64,000 nt of DNA from Dyadobacter soli (GCF_900101885.1 NZ_FNAN01000002.1:372001-436000), one strand, 5' to 3'; positions 1-10,519 are shown, numbered from the stretch's first letter. Made by a program: numbers and translations. The notes: generated from the sequence alone by a model not told the origin.

Positions 1-1268
1 GCTACCGCCCACAGCACGGCATTGCCGCCACCAGCCGACCAGGAATACCAGAGGATCTGATCTTTACTGTAAAAACCGGCGCTCACGAGCGGCACCGCGG
101 CCAGGGAAATTGCTCCCGCCAGAAACGTCCAGAAAACGACGGGCATTTTATCTTTCAAACCGCCCATTTTAAACATATTATGCTCATGATGAAGAGATTC
201 GATGATCGCCCCCGCGGCCAGGAAGAGTAATGCTTTAAAAAACGCATGGATCATAAAATGGAACACGGCTGCCGTCCACGCACCTACGCCCAATGCAAGG
301 AACATATAGCCGATCTGGCTGATGGTGGAATAAGCGAGCACGCGTTTGATATCGTACTGGGTAAGTGCCGTCAATCCGGCAAGCAGCAACGTGGCCGCTC
401 CGATGACCGCAACCACCAGTCGGGCGGTTTCGGAAAGGGCAAAGATCGTATGCATACGAGCAACCAGGTACACGCCCGCAGTCACCATCGTGGCCGCATG
501 TATGAGCGCGCTCACGGGCGAAGGCCCGGCCATGGCATCTGGGAGCCAGGTTTGTAATGGTAACTGGGCCGATTTGCCGAGACCGCCGGCCAGCAACAGT
601 AGCGCGGTGATCGTGACGCTCGTGCTGTTGGGCTGCCAGATCGCCGACGCATTGGCCCCGATTTCGGAAACGACCAGCGTGCCGGCCTGCTGAAATACCA
701 TAAACAGCCCGATCGCCATCGCCGCGTCACCAATGCGCGTCACGGTGAATGCTTTGCGGGCGGCAGCGCCGTTGGCGGGCTGTTCGTACCAGAAGCCGAT
801 CAGCAGGTAGCTGCACAGCCCCACGCCTTCCCAGCCCAGGTACATCAGCAAAAGGTTGTCCGCCAGGACGAGCACCAGCATTGAAAACACGAACAGGTTC
901 ATACTCGCAAAAAACCGCGCGTAATCCCTGTCGGCCTCCATGAACGCGGTGGAATAAATGTGGATCAGCGCGCCGATAAAGGTGATCGCGAACACAAATA
1001 CCAGTGACAGGGCGTCGAGCGAGAGGGTGATTTTTGCATTAAAATCCCCTACTTCGAACCACGTCCATAAGGTCTGCGTGTACACAGCGTTTTCGGGCAT
1101 GCCCGACAGGAATGCACCACCCACGGCGAACATAACGAGCGCGGAAAGGCAGATGCTGCCCGCCCCGACGATCGCTACCGCTTTCCGGGAAATGTACTTT
1201 CCGGCAAATGCGAGGATAAGGAACCCGCCCAGCGGCAGGGCAGGAATGAGCCACAGAAACTTGTCCAT
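1..1268 (-). CDS. nuoL: NADH-quinone oxidoreductase subunit L (NuoL), 3' part outside the window
   Basis: The minus strand is open from an ATG at 1268 to the window edge (about 422 residues). It starts MDKFLWLIPALPLGGFLILA and stays strongly hydrophobic, with many predicted membrane helices and the antiporter-like core (SLDALSLVFVFAITFIGALI around residues 80-100). In complex I, NuoL is the distal antiporter-like proton-pumping subunit of the membrane arm. It follows nuoK by about 20 bases in the same orientation, as expected for nuoK-nuoL. The family is about 600-650 residues, so roughly a third of the gene lies beyond position 1. Identification rests on sequence character and operon position. 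Confidence 0.93.
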   Translation of the reverse strand, partial: MDKFLWLIPALPLGGFLILAFAGKYISRKAVAIVGAGSICLSALVMFAVGGAFLSGMPENAVYTQTLWTWFEVGDFNAKITLSLDALSLVFVFAITFIGALIHIYSTAFMEADRDYARFFASMNLFVFSMLVLVLADNLLLMYLGWEGVGLCSYLLIGFWYEQPANGAAARKAFTVTRIGDAAMAIGLFMVFQQAGTLVVSEIGANASAIWQPNSTSVTITALLLLAGGLGKSAQLPLQTWLPDAMAGPSPVSALIHAATMVTAGVYLVARMHTIFALSETARLVVAVIGAATLLLAGLTALTQYDIKRVLAYSTISQIGYMFLALGVGAWTAAVFHFMIHAFFKALLFLAAGAIIESLHHEHNMFKMGGLKDKMPVVFWTFLAGAISLAAVPLVSAGFYSKDQILWYSWSAGGGNAVLWAV

Positions 1269-1289
1269 GCGCTTTCAGGTTTGGGGGTA

Positions 1290-1601
1290 TTACCCATTCA
1301 TTTCTTTCAGGTTGTCTATATCCAGCGATTTGTGCTGGTGATAGATTTGCAGGATCAACGCCAGGCCGATAGAAACCTCCGCGGCCGCCATTGCGAGAAT
1401 AAATACGAACATGACCTGCCCATCGGGCTGTCCCCACCGCGAACCCGCGGCTACAAATGCCAGACCGGACGCGTTGAGCATGATCTCGACCGACAACAGC
1501 ATGAATATGATATTCTTACGGATGATCACCCCGACGATCCCCAATGCAAACAGGAGCCCGGCCAGCAGTACCACCACTTCGATGGAAACAGATGGTTTCA
1601 T
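1290..1601 (-). CDS. nuoK: NADH-quinone oxidoreductase subunit K
   Basis: A 103-residue protein with three hydrophobic segments, typical of NuoK (about 100 aa). It carries a membrane-embedded Glu in the segment MLLSVEIMLNASGLAFVAAG, the conserved proton-translocation glutamate of this family. The start ATG overlaps the end of nuoJ by four bases (1598-1601), indicating translational coupling. It sits between nuoJ and nuoL in the canonical complex I order. Confidence 0.96.
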   Translation of the reverse strand: MKPSVSIEVVVLLAGLLFALGIVGVIIRKNIIFMLLSVEIMLNASGLAFVAAGSRWGQPDGQVMFVFILAMAAAEVSIGLALILQIYHQHKSLDIDNLKEMNG

Positions 1602-2158
1602 AGCATTACCGCTTCGTGTTTCTCTTCTTCTTTCTCCACTTCTTCTTTCAAAAACCGGTGCAGTACCAGCCTTTTATGACGCCCAATGTGCGCAGCGCCT
1701 ACCACCGCGGCCATCAGCAGCATTGCCGCCAGCTCCACGCCGATCAGGTATTCACGGAATAACGACACCGCTACTTGCCGCGGGCTCACCACAGCCGGGC
1801 TGTATGTGCCTTGGCCGGACGACAAAACCAGCACCAGAAATTCGGCAAACAATACAGCCGCCAGCAGCGTAGGACCAACCCATACTTTTACTTTCAACCA
1901 TTTGCGCTCCTGTTCGGCAGTCTCTTTCCCTAGGTTCAGCAGCATTACCACAAAAATGAAAAGCACCATGATCGCGCCGGCGTAAATGATGATTTCCAGC
2001 AATGCGGCGAATGAAGCGCCGAGCAGGTAGAAGAGCATAGCGTGCGCGAGCAGCGATACGTTGAGGTACAGCAATGCATGGACAGGATTGTGCCGCGTGA
2101 TCACCATCAGCGTGGCAACTACGGCAACAGTACCGGCGATATAAAAGGCGATTTCCAT
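1598..2158 (-). CDS. nuoJ: NADH-quinone oxidoreductase subunit J
   Basis: A 186-residue membrane protein with about five hydrophobic helices, including GASFAALLEIIIYAGAIMVL, the helix carrying the family's pi-bulge region. NuoJ is a small proton-channel subunit of the complex I membrane arm. The C-terminus is a charged tail rich in Lys and Glu (about residues 165-183), probably cytoplasmic. The gene overlaps nuoK by 4 bp and follows nuoI by 3 bp in one operon. Confidence 0.95.
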   Translation of the reverse strand: MEIAFYIAGTVAVVATLMVITRHNPVHALLYLNVSLLAHAMLFYLLGASFAALLEIIIYAGAIMVLFIFVVMLLNLGKETAEQERKWLKVKVWVGPTLLAAVLFAEFLVLVLSSGQGTYSPAVVSPRQVAVSLFREYLIGVELAAMLLMAAVVGAAHIGRHKRLVLHRFLKEEVEKEEEKHEAVML

Positions 2159-2161
2159 AGC

Positions 2162-2677
2162 TCAGGGGATTAAACTGCGTATATCAACCGGTGGCTCCTC
2201 GTTTGCACCCTCCCCCTTTCCTTTCACGCCGGCTGCCAGCCCGGCCACTTTGTAGTAATTGTAGCCCGGATACTTGCCCTGACTGTCGATCAGCAGGTCT
2301 TCTTTTTCGTAGACCAGATTCTGCCGGTTGTATTCGCCCATTTCAAAATCGGGGGTGAGCTGGATGGCATAGGTAGGGCACGCTTCCTCGCAGTAGCCGC
2401 AGAAAATACATCTTGAAAAATTGATCCTGAAAAAAGCGGGATACCTTCTGCCATTTTCGTCCTCGGTGGCTTGCAGCGAAATGCAGTCGACCGGGCAGGC
2501 GGCGGCGCACAGGTAACAGCCTACGCAGCGTTCGCCCCCGTCGGGGTCACGCGTGAGCACAATGCGCCCCCGCCAGCGCGGGTGCAGCACCACTTTTTCT
2601 TCCGGATACTGGATAGTCTCGCGCTTTCTGAACATATGCAGGAAAATGAGGCCGATCGATCTGAGTAAGCTGAACAT
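2162..2677 (-). CDS. nuoI: NADH-quinone oxidoreductase subunit I, 2x[4Fe-4S] ferredoxin-like
   Basis: A 171-residue protein with two Cx2Cx2Cx3CP motifs: [12 protein letters not shown] and [12 protein letters not shown]. These bind clusters N6a and N6b, which pass electrons from the NuoG arm towards NuoB. The N-terminus has an amphipathic/hydrophobic stretch ([15 protein letters not shown]) that docks it on NuoH. It lies between nuoH and nuoJ in canonical order. Length and motif spacing are normal for the family. Confidence 0.97.
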   Translation of the reverse strand: MFSLLRSIGLIFLHMFRKRETIQYPEEKVVLHPRWRGRIVLTRDPDGGERCVGCYLCAAACPVDCISLQATEDENGRRYPAFFRINFSRCIFCGYCEEACPTYAIQLTPDFEMGEYNRQNLVYEKEDLLIDSQGKYPGYNYYKVAGLAAGVKGKGEGANEEPPVDIRSLIP

Positions 2678-2695
2678 GACGCATTCGGTTAATGG

Positions 2696-3649
2696 TTAGT
2701 TTTTCAGCAATGTAAATGCACCGGTGACGAGCAGGTTGAGCAAGGCAATGGGCAGGATGATTTTCCAGCCATATTCCATCAGCTGATCGTACCGTGGACG
2801 TGGCAGCGAAGCGCGTAGCAGTATAAAAAAAATGATAAAAACGAATGTTTTGAGGGTAAACCAAACGACCGGCGGCAACACAGGCCCCAGCCATCCACCA
2901 AAGAAAATGGTGACTACCATGGCTGAAATCAGGATAATGCCAAGGTATTCCCCGATGAAGAACATGCCGAATTTCATACCCGAATACTCGGAGTGAAAGC
3001 CTGCCACGAGCTCGCTTTCCGCTTCGGGAATGTCGAAAGGAAGCCTGTGGGTTTCGGCTATTCCGGCTGTCAGGAAGAGTACAAAAGCGACGGGCTGCGT
3101 CACCACAAACCAGAAATCCTTTTGCGCCATTACAATGTCCATCAGCCGGAACGAGCCCGAAAGCATCACCACACCCATCAGAGAAAGTCCCATGAAAACC
3201 TCGTAGCTGATCATCTGCGACGCCCCGCGTAATGCACCCAGCAGCGAATATTTGTTATTGGACGCCCAGCCACCCAACACAATGCTGTACACGCCGAGCG
3301 AGGACATGGCCAGGAAAAACAGCAAGCCAATGTCCAGATCCGCCACCAGTATATCCGGCGCGAACGGTACTACCACGAAGCTCAGCAACACCGACGCCGC
3401 CACAATGGCCGGGGCAAAAACGAAGACGGTTTTCTCTGCAAACGGCGGTATCCAGTCTTCCTTGAAAAACAGTTTGATCGTATCGGCCACCACGATAAAC
3501 AAACCGAAAGGCCCGGCGCGGTTAGGGCCGTAGCGGTCCTGCCACACGGCCAGCATCCGGCGTTCGAGCCAGATCAGCCAGGCCGCGATCGTGGTGAGCG
3601 TGAACAGGATGATGACGATCATCAAAGTATATTTCAGGATCTCATTCAT
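2696..3649 (-). CDS. nuoH: NADH-quinone oxidoreductase subunit H
   Basis: An integral membrane protein of about 317 residues with eight or so hydrophobic segments. It includes the family signatures WLERRMLAVWQDRYGPNRAGP near the N-terminus and the acidic quinone-site loop AETHRLPFDIPEAESELVAG. NuoH forms much of the quinone channel at the joint of the two arms. The reading frame is open to 3685, but I take the ATG at 3649 (MNEILKYTL) because it overlaps the nuoG stop as ATGA and gives a normal N-terminus. Confidence 0.95.
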   Translation of the reverse strand: MNEILKYTLMIVIILFTLTTIAAWLIWLERRMLAVWQDRYGPNRAGPFGLFIVVADTIKLFFKEDWIPPFAEKTVFVFAPAIVAASVLLSFVVVPFAPDILVADLDIGLLFFLAMSSLGVYSIVLGGWASNNKYSLLGALRGASQMISYEVFMGLSLMGVVMLSGSFRLMDIVMAQKDFWFVVTQPVAFVLFLTAGIAETHRLPFDIPEAESELVAGFHSEYSGMKFGMFFIGEYLGIILISAMVVTIFFGGWLGPVLPPVVWFTLKTFVFIIFFILLRASLPRPRYDQLMEYGWKIILPIALLNLLVTGAFTLLKN

Positions 3650-6342
3650 AACATTGCTTTGGTTAAAACACCTTTCGCAGGCCACGCGATACCCGACAAT
3701 GCGGGCAGATTGTACGGTAATCCGGCCAGGCCTTGGGGAATCTCGTCTTTCCGGATCACCGGCAGATCATAAACCTGGCCGCCAATCTGCATTTGTAAAA
3801 CATCTCCCTCGGCCACTTGCAGGCGCGCCGCATCCAGGCCGTTCAGGGCAATGTAGGGACGGGGCGAACGGCTTTCCACCGACGGAGAATGCACGCTAAG
3901 CTCATCCGAACCAAAAATGTGCGGCAAGGGTACCAATGTCATTTCATTTTCCTGCCTTTCGAATGCAGGGGGGATATGGGTTGACAAACCATTCGCGAAA
4001 TGCAAAGCTTCCGCCGACAGCCTTACGCCGGGATCGCCTCCCCGCAACGCTCCGCCAGCCTCGCTTTGGTATTTATGCACCGATTGCCCCGAATTCCACC
4101 CGGGCGACCAGTAGAACGGCGTCAGCGGCGCAGGCGGCATGCCGCGGTAACCTTCCATCGTGAACGAAAGCGGCGAATCGGTGTCTTCCGGCGGCTTGGG
4201 TTCGCTCACGGCCACATTAGCGAGCATGGCCGTACGGCCGCTGAACCGGTGCGGCTCCCGGGGAATGCGCTGGCCGTTAATGCGAAAATCGGATAACGGC
4301 GCGGCGGCTTCGACTCCTTTGAACTGCGGCATGGAGGCAACCAGCTCTTCCAGCAGGTTATCGAGCTCCCGCAGCTCGTCGGGCATAGTACCCTCTCGAA
4401 ATTGTCTGAACTCGTCGAGCCAGCGCCAGCTTTCACGGATATGCTCGTTTTTAGGCATAAAAACCTGAAAAAACCGCTGCGCACGTAACTCATTATTCAC
4501 CAGCGTGCCTTCGCCTTCCGCAAAAGTGGCGGCGGGCAGCAGTATGGTCGCTTTACTGGTAGTGTCGTTCTGGATGTGATCCAGTACCATGATATTTTTA
4601 AATGCATTCAAAAACCGATCGACCCCGGACCGTTCTCCGCGGCGGTACAGATCGTTTTCCAGGATAATGGCCGTGGTAAACCCGCCGGTTTCCGCAGCTT
4701 TCATTGCCTGGCGGAGCGATGGCGCCTGCATCATCGCCAATCCGGCCGAATTGCATTCAGGTATTACCAAACATAACCCCGCTTTCCTGTCGTCCTTCTC
4801 CAATGCCCGGCCGATCCGATAGGCGGCCTGAATAATCGCCTCATTCAACAGCGATGTTCCCGACACGATCAGCGGCCTTTTCGCCTTTTGCAACAAGTCA
4901 GCCATACGCCTGGCCGATTCCAGTGCTTGCGGTTCCATACTTTCGGGCAAAGCCTCATTACCATCGATATAATGGGCAATGGCGAAACCGAACCGTGCGA
5001 TGTCTTCCGGTGCCGCGTGAAGTGTGCCGGATGCTAACTCATCGAGTTTGGTGTGAACGGGATAAGCCATAAAAAGCGCTCCCTTATCGTCTTGAATCAG
5101 TTCCCGGACGGCAGCATCATGCCAGAGCGGGATGTTCGACGGGGCCATATCTTCCAGCGGTTTGGTGCGCACTGCCTGCCGCAATGCCAATGCAAGCCTG
5201 GGAGCCGAGTTAGTCGGATCTTCGCCTAAAACAAGGACCACATCCGCATATTCCGTTTCCTTCAACGAAGGCGAGTACACGTTTCCGTTTTTCCGGATGG
5301 CCAAAACTTTGTCCAGCAGTCGCGCCTCGTCTTCGGGAATGCCCTGGTAAAAGTTCGCCTCCCCGACAAGCCGCCGCAATGCAAAATTAGCTTCCAGCGA
5401 CGCCCGGGGTGAACCGATACCGATCATCGGGCCCTCTGTAAAAATCGCGTTCAGGCTTTCGAAGAGGTTATTACCTTCATTTTCTGCACGAACGAAAGGT
5501 TGCCTTACCCTGTCGGGGTCATTTACAAACTCGTAGCCATACCGACCGCGGTCGCAAATGAAATAGCCGTTCACTTCGCCATTGAACCGGTTGGTAATCT
5601 GCCGCAATGCCCCGTAGCGTTCACCTGCGATAATGTTGCAACCCAGGCTACAATGCTGACAAATGGACGGCGCCATGGTCATGTCCCATTTGCGGGTGTA
5701 ATGCTCTCTTAAAGTTTTATCGGTAAAAACGCCTGTCGGACAGACTTCCGCCAGGTTACCGCTGAATTCATTTTCCAGGACACCATCCTTTTCCCTTCCA
5801 AAATAGACGTGGTTATGCGCCGCAAATACGTCCAGGTCTTTTCCACCCGCATAATCCTTGTAAAACCGCACGCAGCGGTAGCATTGGATGCAGCGGTTCA
5901 TTTCATGATGGAGAAACGGGCCGAGGTACTGGTTTTGATAGGTCCTTTTCGGGTAACGGAAACGGCGGTACGCGTGGCCTGTCATGACGGTCATATCCTG
6001 CAAATGGCAGGACCCGCCCTCGTCGCACACCGCGCAGTCGTGCGGGTGGTTGCTCATGAGCCATTCGATGTTCTGCGAGCGGAAATCGTGGGCGGCAGTA
6101 TCATTTACAGACAAATACATATTATCCCGAACGCCTTCCATACACGCCATCGCCAGGCGGCCCGTTTTGTCGTTTTCGTCCTTGAAAAGCTTGACGGCAC
6201 ATTGGCGGCACGCGCCTACCGACCCCATGGCCGGGTGCCAGCAGAAATACGGCAGGTCGAGCCCGAGCGTGAGGCAGGTTTCGAGCAGGTTCTTACCCGG
6301 TTTTACGTCATAAGGCTTTTGATCGATGTAAATGCGTACCAT
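3646..6342 (-). CDS. nuoG: NADH-quinone oxidoreductase subunit G
   Basis: An 898-residue iron-sulfur subunit. The N-terminus is a [2Fe-2S] ferredoxin domain (CWHPAMGSVGACRQC). It is followed by the His-ligated [4Fe-4S] site HPHDCAVCDEGGSC, a CIQCYRC...CPTG cluster site, and a molybdopterin-oxidoreductase-like domain. That domain opens with CQHCSLGC and a later Cys in FICDRGRYG, so the N7 cluster ligands are present. Its role is electron relay in the peripheral arm. The C-terminal third carries a molydopterin-dinucleotide-like barrel (VYDLPVIRKDEIPQGLAGLP). Length matches the larger NuoG type. It sits 6 bp downstream of nuoF and is coupled to nuoH. Confidence 0.96.
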   Translation of the reverse strand: MVRIYIDQKPYDVKPGKNLLETCLTLGLDLPYFCWHPAMGSVGACRQCAVKLFKDENDKTGRLAMACMEGVRDNMYLSVNDTAAHDFRSQNIEWLMSNHPHDCAVCDEGGSCHLQDMTVMTGHAYRRFRYPKRTYQNQYLGPFLHHEMNRCIQCYRCVRFYKDYAGGKDLDVFAAHNHVYFGREKDGVLENEFSGNLAEVCPTGVFTDKTLREHYTRKWDMTMAPSICQHCSLGCNIIAGERYGALRQITNRFNGEVNGYFICDRGRYGYEFVNDPDRVRQPFVRAENEGNNLFESLNAIFTEGPMIGIGSPRASLEANFALRRLVGEANFYQGIPEDEARLLDKVLAIRKNGNVYSPSLKETEYADVVLVLGEDPTNSAPRLALALRQAVRTKPLEDMAPSNIPLWHDAAVRELIQDDKGALFMAYPVHTKLDELASGTLHAAPEDIARFGFAIAHYIDGNEALPESMEPQALESARRMADLLQKAKRPLIVSGTSLLNEAIIQAAYRIGRALEKDDRKAGLCLVIPECNSAGLAMMQAPSLRQAMKAAETGGFTTAIILENDLYRRGERSGVDRFLNAFKNIMVLDHIQNDTTSKATILLPAATFAEGEGTLVNNELRAQRFFQVFMPKNEHIRESWRWLDEFRQFREGTMPDELRELDNLLEELVASMPQFKGVEAAAPLSDFRINGQRIPREPHRFSGRTAMLANVAVSEPKPPEDTDSPLSFTMEGYRGMPPAPLTPFYWSPGWNSGQSVHKYQSEAGGALRGGDPGVRLSAEALHFANGLSTHIPPAFERQENEMTLVPLPHIFGSDELSVHSPSVESRSPRPYIALNGLDAARLQVAEGDVLQMQIGGQVYDLPVIRKDEIPQGLAGLPYNLPALSGIAWPAKGVLTKAML

Positions 6343-6348
6343 GATAAT

Positions 6349-7617
6349 TTACCGCCAGGGGCATTTTTTTTGATCGATATGTCTTTCAAAATCTTCTCTG
6401 AAATATTTCAGCGCGCTTTGCAGCGGCTCCATCGCACCCGGCGCGAGTGCGCAGAACGTGTTGCCCGGGCCCAGGAAGCGGGTATGTGTTTCCAGCAGGT
6501 TCAGATCTTCCGGCTTGCCTTCGCCGCGCTCGATGGAAAGCAATATTTTCTCCGTCCACGGCAATCCTTCACGGCAGGGCGTGCACCATCCGCACGACTC
6601 CTGCGCGAAGAAATGTTCGAGGTTGTGGACAAACCCAACCGGGCAAGTGTGGTCGTCGAGAATGATCATCGTGCCGGTACCGAGCCTGCTGCCGGCTACG
6701 GCCACGGATTTGAAGTCGAGGCTGATATCCAGATGCTCCTTCACCAGGAAGTCGGTAGAAGCGCCGCCGGGCAATGCGCCCCTGAAACCGTACCCATTAG
6801 CCATTCCGCCTGCGCAATCCTCGATCAGCTCGCGCATGGAAACGCCCATCGGCAGCTCCCAGAGGCCCGGCTTTTTGACCCTTCCGCTGACGCCGTAAAT
6901 CTTCGTCCCCGCATCGTTCCCTTTGCCGAGGCTTTTGAACCATTCGGGGCCATTGTTGATGATGTGGGGGATATTGCAAAGCGTTTCGACATTGTTGACG
7001 ATCGTAGGCTTGCCGAACAGCCCGCTTACCTGCGGGAAAGGTGGTTTGGCCCTTGGAGTAGCCCTTTTTCCCTCCAACGCATTGAGCAACGCGGTTTCCT
7101 CCCCGCAGATATACCGCCCGACGCCGGTATGCAGGTACATTTCGAGATTATAACCTGTTCCTAGAATGTTTTTGCCCAAGTACCCGGCCGCATATGCCTC
7201 ATCCATGGCATGTTTGAGTAGCCTGCCTGCCTTTTTGTAGGCCCAACGCAGGAATATATACGAAATGTTAGCCTGAATCGCGAACGCCGAGATAATCATG
7301 CCCTCGATCAGCTGATGCGGGTTGCCCTCCATCAGCATCCGGTCTTTGAATGTTCCCGGCTCCATTTCATCGGCATTCGCGATCAGGTATTTCACCGGGT
7401 AATCGCCATTCATCGGCACGAAACTCCATTTCATACCCGTGTTGAAGCCCGCTCCTCCCCTGCCTTTCAGGTCCGACGCCTGCACGATGTTCGTGATGTT
7501 TTCGGGCGAAAGCGTGAGCGCCTTCCGCAATGCCTGGTAGCCGCCGTTCATTTCATAATCGCGGAGGTTGTAGCAGGGGCGGTCGAAGCTGATATGCTCG
7601 GTAAGGGGCCTTTCCAT
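6349..7617 (-). CDS. nuoF: NADH-quinone oxidoreductase subunit F (NADH/FMN-binding)
   Basis: The NADH-oxidising flavoprotein subunit. It shows the glycine-rich FMN/NADH loop GRGGAGFNTGMKWSF, the CGEETALLNALEG segment, and the N3 [4Fe-4S] ligands ESCGWCTPCREG plus NTFCALAPGA. The frame is open to an ATG at 7656, but those extra 13 codons overlap the end of nuoE and look unrelated. The ATG at 7617 (MERPLTEHI) lies 4 bases after the nuoE stop, which I consider the likelier start. Product length is about 422 aa, normal for the family. Confidence 0.95.
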   Translation of the reverse strand: MERPLTEHISFDRPCYNLRDYEMNGGYQALRKALTLSPENITNIVQASDLKGRGGAGFNTGMKWSFVPMNGDYPVKYLIANADEMEPGTFKDRMLMEGNPHQLIEGMIISAFAIQANISYIFLRWAYKKAGRLLKHAMDEAYAAGYLGKNILGTGYNLEMYLHTGVGRYICGEETALLNALEGKRATPRAKPPFPQVSGLFGKPTIVNNVETLCNIPHIINNGPEWFKSLGKGNDAGTKIYGVSGRVKKPGLWELPMGVSMRELIEDCAGGMANGYGFRGALPGGASTDFLVKEHLDISLDFKSVAVAGSRLGTGTMIILDDHTCPVGFVHNLEHFFAQESCGWCTPCREGLPWTEKILLSIERGEGKPEDLNLLETHTRFLGPGNTFCALAPGAMEPLQSALKYFREDFERHIDQKKCPWR

Positions 7618-7621
7618 GTCG

Positions 7622-8101
7622 TCAGTGGTATCTGTCCAATATTTCTTCCAGGTCATGTTCGGTCACATTCCGGAACAGCTCGTTGTTGATCATCAGCGCG
7701 GGCGCGTGGTCGCACGTACCCAGGCAGGCGTTGGGCAGGAGCGTGAAACGGCCGTCGGCGGTAGTCTGGCCAAAGCCGATGCCCAGCCGCTCGCGGAGCT
7801 GCACGTATATTTTTTCATAACCCATTACATAACAACTAATGCTGTCGCACAGGAGAATGATGTTCCTGCCGACCGGTCGTCTGAAAACGAGGTTATAAAA
7901 AGTAGCGACGCTATCGAGTTCTTCCGGGGATATTTCGAGGTAATCTGCAATGGCTTGCAGGCTGTCGTCGGAGATCCATCCGCGGTGCTGCTGCACGATT
8001 TTGAGCGCTTCGATAGCCGCCGCCCGGCGCACAGGCACCAGCGCGATCTCATGGTCAATCTCCGCCATTTCTTCCGTTGTGAGTGTATCCTGGGCGATCA
8101 T
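7622..8101 (-). CDS. nuoE: NADH-quinone oxidoreductase subunit E
   Basis: A 159-residue thioredoxin-fold [2Fe-2S] protein. The four ligands are visible as CDSISC (Cx4C) and CLGTC (Cx3C), binding cluster N1a next to the FMN in NuoF. The helical N-terminal half (HRGWISDDSLQAIADYLEI...VATFYNLVFRRPVG) is typical. The gene sits between nuoCD and nuoF with 20 bp to the former. Confidence 0.96.
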   Translation of the reverse strand: MIAQDTLTTEEMAEIDHEIALVPVRRAAAIEALKIVQQHRGWISDDSLQAIADYLEISPEELDSVATFYNLVFRRPVGRNIILLCDSISCYVMGYEKIYVQLRERLGIGFGQTTADGRFTLLPNACLGTCDHAPALMINNELFRNVTEHDLEEILDRYH

Positions 8102-8121
8102 GACAAAGCTTTTTTGTTGAT

Positions 8122-9879
8122 TTACCGGTCTATATCAGCCAAAACATAATCGATACTGCCGAGAATGGACAGCAGGTCGGCCACCGTGTAACCCTTACTG
8201 ATATACGGAAGCATTTGCATGTGCGGAAACGACGGGGTCCGTATCCTGACGCGGTATGCCGACGTGTTCCCGTCGCTGGTCAGGTAATAGCTGTTCGCGC
8301 CTTTGGTTGCCTCGATGCAGCTCATTGCCTCCCCGGCAGGAATCACCGGCCCCCAACTGACATTGAGGAAATGTGTAATGAGCGTCTCGATGTCCTGCAT
8401 CGTATTCTTCTTAATGGGTGGCGTCGCCAGCGGATGGTCCGATTTGTACGGCCCTTCCGGCATATTTTCCAGGCATTGTTCGACGATTCGCAGGCTCTGG
8501 CGCATTTCTTCCACGCGGACTAATGCGCGGTCGAAACAGTCGCCGTTTTGTGCAATAGGAATGTCAAAATCAAAGTTTTCGTAACCTGAATAGGGCTGTT
8601 TTTTCCTGAAATCCCATTCAAAACCGCATGCCCGCAAACCCGGGCCGGTTACGCCCCATTCAATCGCTTCTTCGAGTGTGTATATGCCGATTCCTACGGT
8701 GCGTGCCTGAAATATGCTGTTGCGGATCACCATCTGGTCGTATTCGCGGAGCCTTTTGGGAAAATAATTGACAAAATCACGTACCAGCTTATCCCAGCCG
8801 GCAGGCAGATCCTGCGCCACGCCGCCGATACGGAACCAGTTGGGGTGCATTCGGGCACCGCAAACGGCTTCAATGATATCAAATATCTTTTCGCGGTCGG
8901 TGAACATATAGAATACCGGCGAGAGCTGCCCCAGATCCTGCGCGAACGTTCCGTACCACACCAAATGGCTCGCAATGCGGAAAAGCTCGCACAGCATCAC
9001 GCGTATCACCTCGACGCGTGCGGGTACCTGTATGCCCGCAAGCTTCTCGACCGCGAGCAGGTAAGCGAGGTTGTTCATCACGCCGCCCAGGTAATCCACC
9101 CGGTCGGTGTAGGGAATGTAGGTGTGCCAAGATTGCCGCTCACCCATTTTCTCGGCACCGCGATGGTGAAAACCTATATCGGGCACCGCATCGACGATAT
9201 CTTCGCCGTCGAGCTGCAAAATGATGCGTAACACGCCGTGCGTGCCGGGGTGCTGCGGGCCGAGGTTGAGAAACATAAAGTCCGCATCCTCGCTGTGCCT
9301 TTTCAGGCCCCATTCTTCCGGGTTGAACTGCAATGCTTCCTGTTCCCGTTCCTGCTTTTCATCCCAGAGCCGGAACGGCCCCATTTCGGTCGCGCGGGCC
9401 GGGTGTTCTTTTCTGAGCGGGTGGCCGCTCCAAGTTAACGGCATTAATATACGTCGCAGGTGCGGATGCCCTTCAAACCGGATTCCGAACATATCGAAGA
9501 CCTCCCTTTCATACCAGTTCGCATTTTCCCAAAGCGAACAAATGGACGGCATGGTCGGATACTCGCCATGCAACGCTACTTTAATGCGGATAAACCGGTT
9601 GCGGCCGAACGACAGCAAATGGTACACCACCGTAAAATCCGGTGGCAGCGACCCGTTCAGTGCAGCTTTTGCCCTGCTGCGTTCGTCAATGGCGCTCAGG
9701 TCGAAGAGCATGTTGAACGGCCGCGGCACCTTCGTTTTCAGGTGCGCGAGCAATGCCACCACCTGCTCTTTTTTGGCGAGCAGTGTGGTTACTCCGTCTG
9801 TGGTAATTTGTATTTTAAAAGCTGTGTCGCCCAATGCGGCCCACAGCTCCTCTTGGAGACCGGAATCTATTGCTTCCAT
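8122..9879 (-). CDS. nuoCD: NADH-quinone oxidoreductase fused subunit C/D
   Basis: A single 585-residue reading frame holds both subunits. Residues about 1-180 are the NuoC (30-kDa) domain, ending in the conserved [14 protein letters not shown]. Residues about 195-585 are NuoD (49-kDa) with [27 protein letters not shown] and the C-terminal DRxx tail YVLADIDR. NuoD contributes the quinone-binding cavity together with NuoB. There is no stop or start between the two halves, so this is a genuine fusion, as known in Escherichia coli. It follows nuoB by one base. Confidence 0.96.
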   Translation of the reverse strand: MEAIDSGLQEELWAALGDTAFKIQITTDGVTTLLAKKEQVVALLAHLKTKVPRPFNMLFDLSAIDERSRAKAALNGSLPPDFTVVYHLLSFGRNRFIRIKVALHGEYPTMPSICSLWENANWYEREVFDMFGIRFEGHPHLRRILMPLTWSGHPLRKEHPARATEMGPFRLWDEKQEREQEALQFNPEEWGLKRHSEDADFMFLNLGPQHPGTHGVLRIILQLDGEDIVDAVPDIGFHHRGAEKMGERQSWHTYIPYTDRVDYLGGVMNNLAYLLAVEKLAGIQVPARVEVIRVMLCELFRIASHLVWYGTFAQDLGQLSPVFYMFTDREKIFDIIEAVCGARMHPNWFRIGGVAQDLPAGWDKLVRDFVNYFPKRLREYDQMVIRNSIFQARTVGIGIYTLEEAIEWGVTGPGLRACGFEWDFRKKQPYSGYENFDFDIPIAQNGDCFDRALVRVEEMRQSLRIVEQCLENMPEGPYKSDHPLATPPIKKNTMQDIETLITHFLNVSWGPVIPAGEAMSCIEATKGANSYYLTSDGNTSAYRVRIRTPSFPHMQMLPYISKGYTVADLLSILGSIDYVLADIDR

Positions 9880-9880
9880 G

Positions 9881-10519
9881 TCAGACAGTGTCAGGCGTAC
9901 GAAAATCGACGATCTTCTTCCTCTCCTCTCTCTTTTCCATCCGCATTACAGGCTGTTCGGGCCTGATAACGCCCTGGGGACCAATGGCCCAGCTCAGCGG
10001 CCGATGCTCCTTCCCTACCGATTCGGAGAGGAGCATGAGCCCTTGCATAAACGCGTCCGGCCGCGGCGGGCAGCCCGGTACATACACATCCACGGGCAGG
10101 AATTTATCTACACCCTGCACCACACTGTAGATATCGTACATCCCTCCCGAATTGGCACACGAACCCATGGAAATCACCCATTTGGGCTCCATCATCTGCT
10201 CGTGGAGCCTTTTGATGATCGGCGCCATTTTCACGAAAACAGTGCCAGCGATCACCATCACGTCCGCCTCGCGGGGCGTTCCGCGGATCACCTCGGCGCC
10301 AAATCTTGCTACATCATATTTGCTCGTAATGCTTGTCGCCATTTCCACGAAACAGCACGAGAGCCCGAAATGGAAGGGCCACATGGAATTCCGGCGCCCC
10401 CAGGCAATCAGATCCTGGACCGTGGTGAGCATAACGCTCTGCCCCACAGCCTCTTCGAATGATCCTGTTCCCTGCATTGCTGCCGTGGGATCGGAAGGTT
10501 TACTTAGCCACCAGTTCAT
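9881..10519 (-). CDS. nuoB: NADH-quinone oxidoreductase subunit B
   Basis: A 212-residue subunit carrying the N2 [4Fe-4S] ligands: the tandem Cys pair in [13 protein letters not shown], then [13 protein letters not shown] and [14 protein letters not shown]2 is the final electron donor to quinone. The ATG at 10519 overlaps nuoA by 20 bases; an in-frame ATG at 10477 (MQGTGSF) is a possible alternative. The C-terminus is extended and rich in Glu, Arg and Lys. Confidence 0.95.
   Translation of the reverse strand: MNWWLSKPSDPTAAMQGTGSFEEAVGQSVMLTTVQDLIAWGRRNSMWPFHFGLSCCFVEMATSITSKYDVARFGAEVIRGTPREADVMVIAGTVFVKMAPIIKRLHEQMMEPKWVISMGSCANSGGMYDIYSVVQGVDKFLPVDVYVPGCPPRPDAFMQGLMLLSESVGKEHRPLSWAIGPQGVIRPEQPVMRMEKREERKKIVDFRTPDTV

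Noticed and set aside
5809..7164. Open frame of 451 codons on the plus strand
   Set aside because: It lies antisense to nuoG and nuoF, which are certain; long shadow frames are common in GC-rich genes.
9221..10462. Open frame of 413 codons on the plus strand
   Set aside because: Antisense to nuoCD and nuoB; composition is not protein-like.
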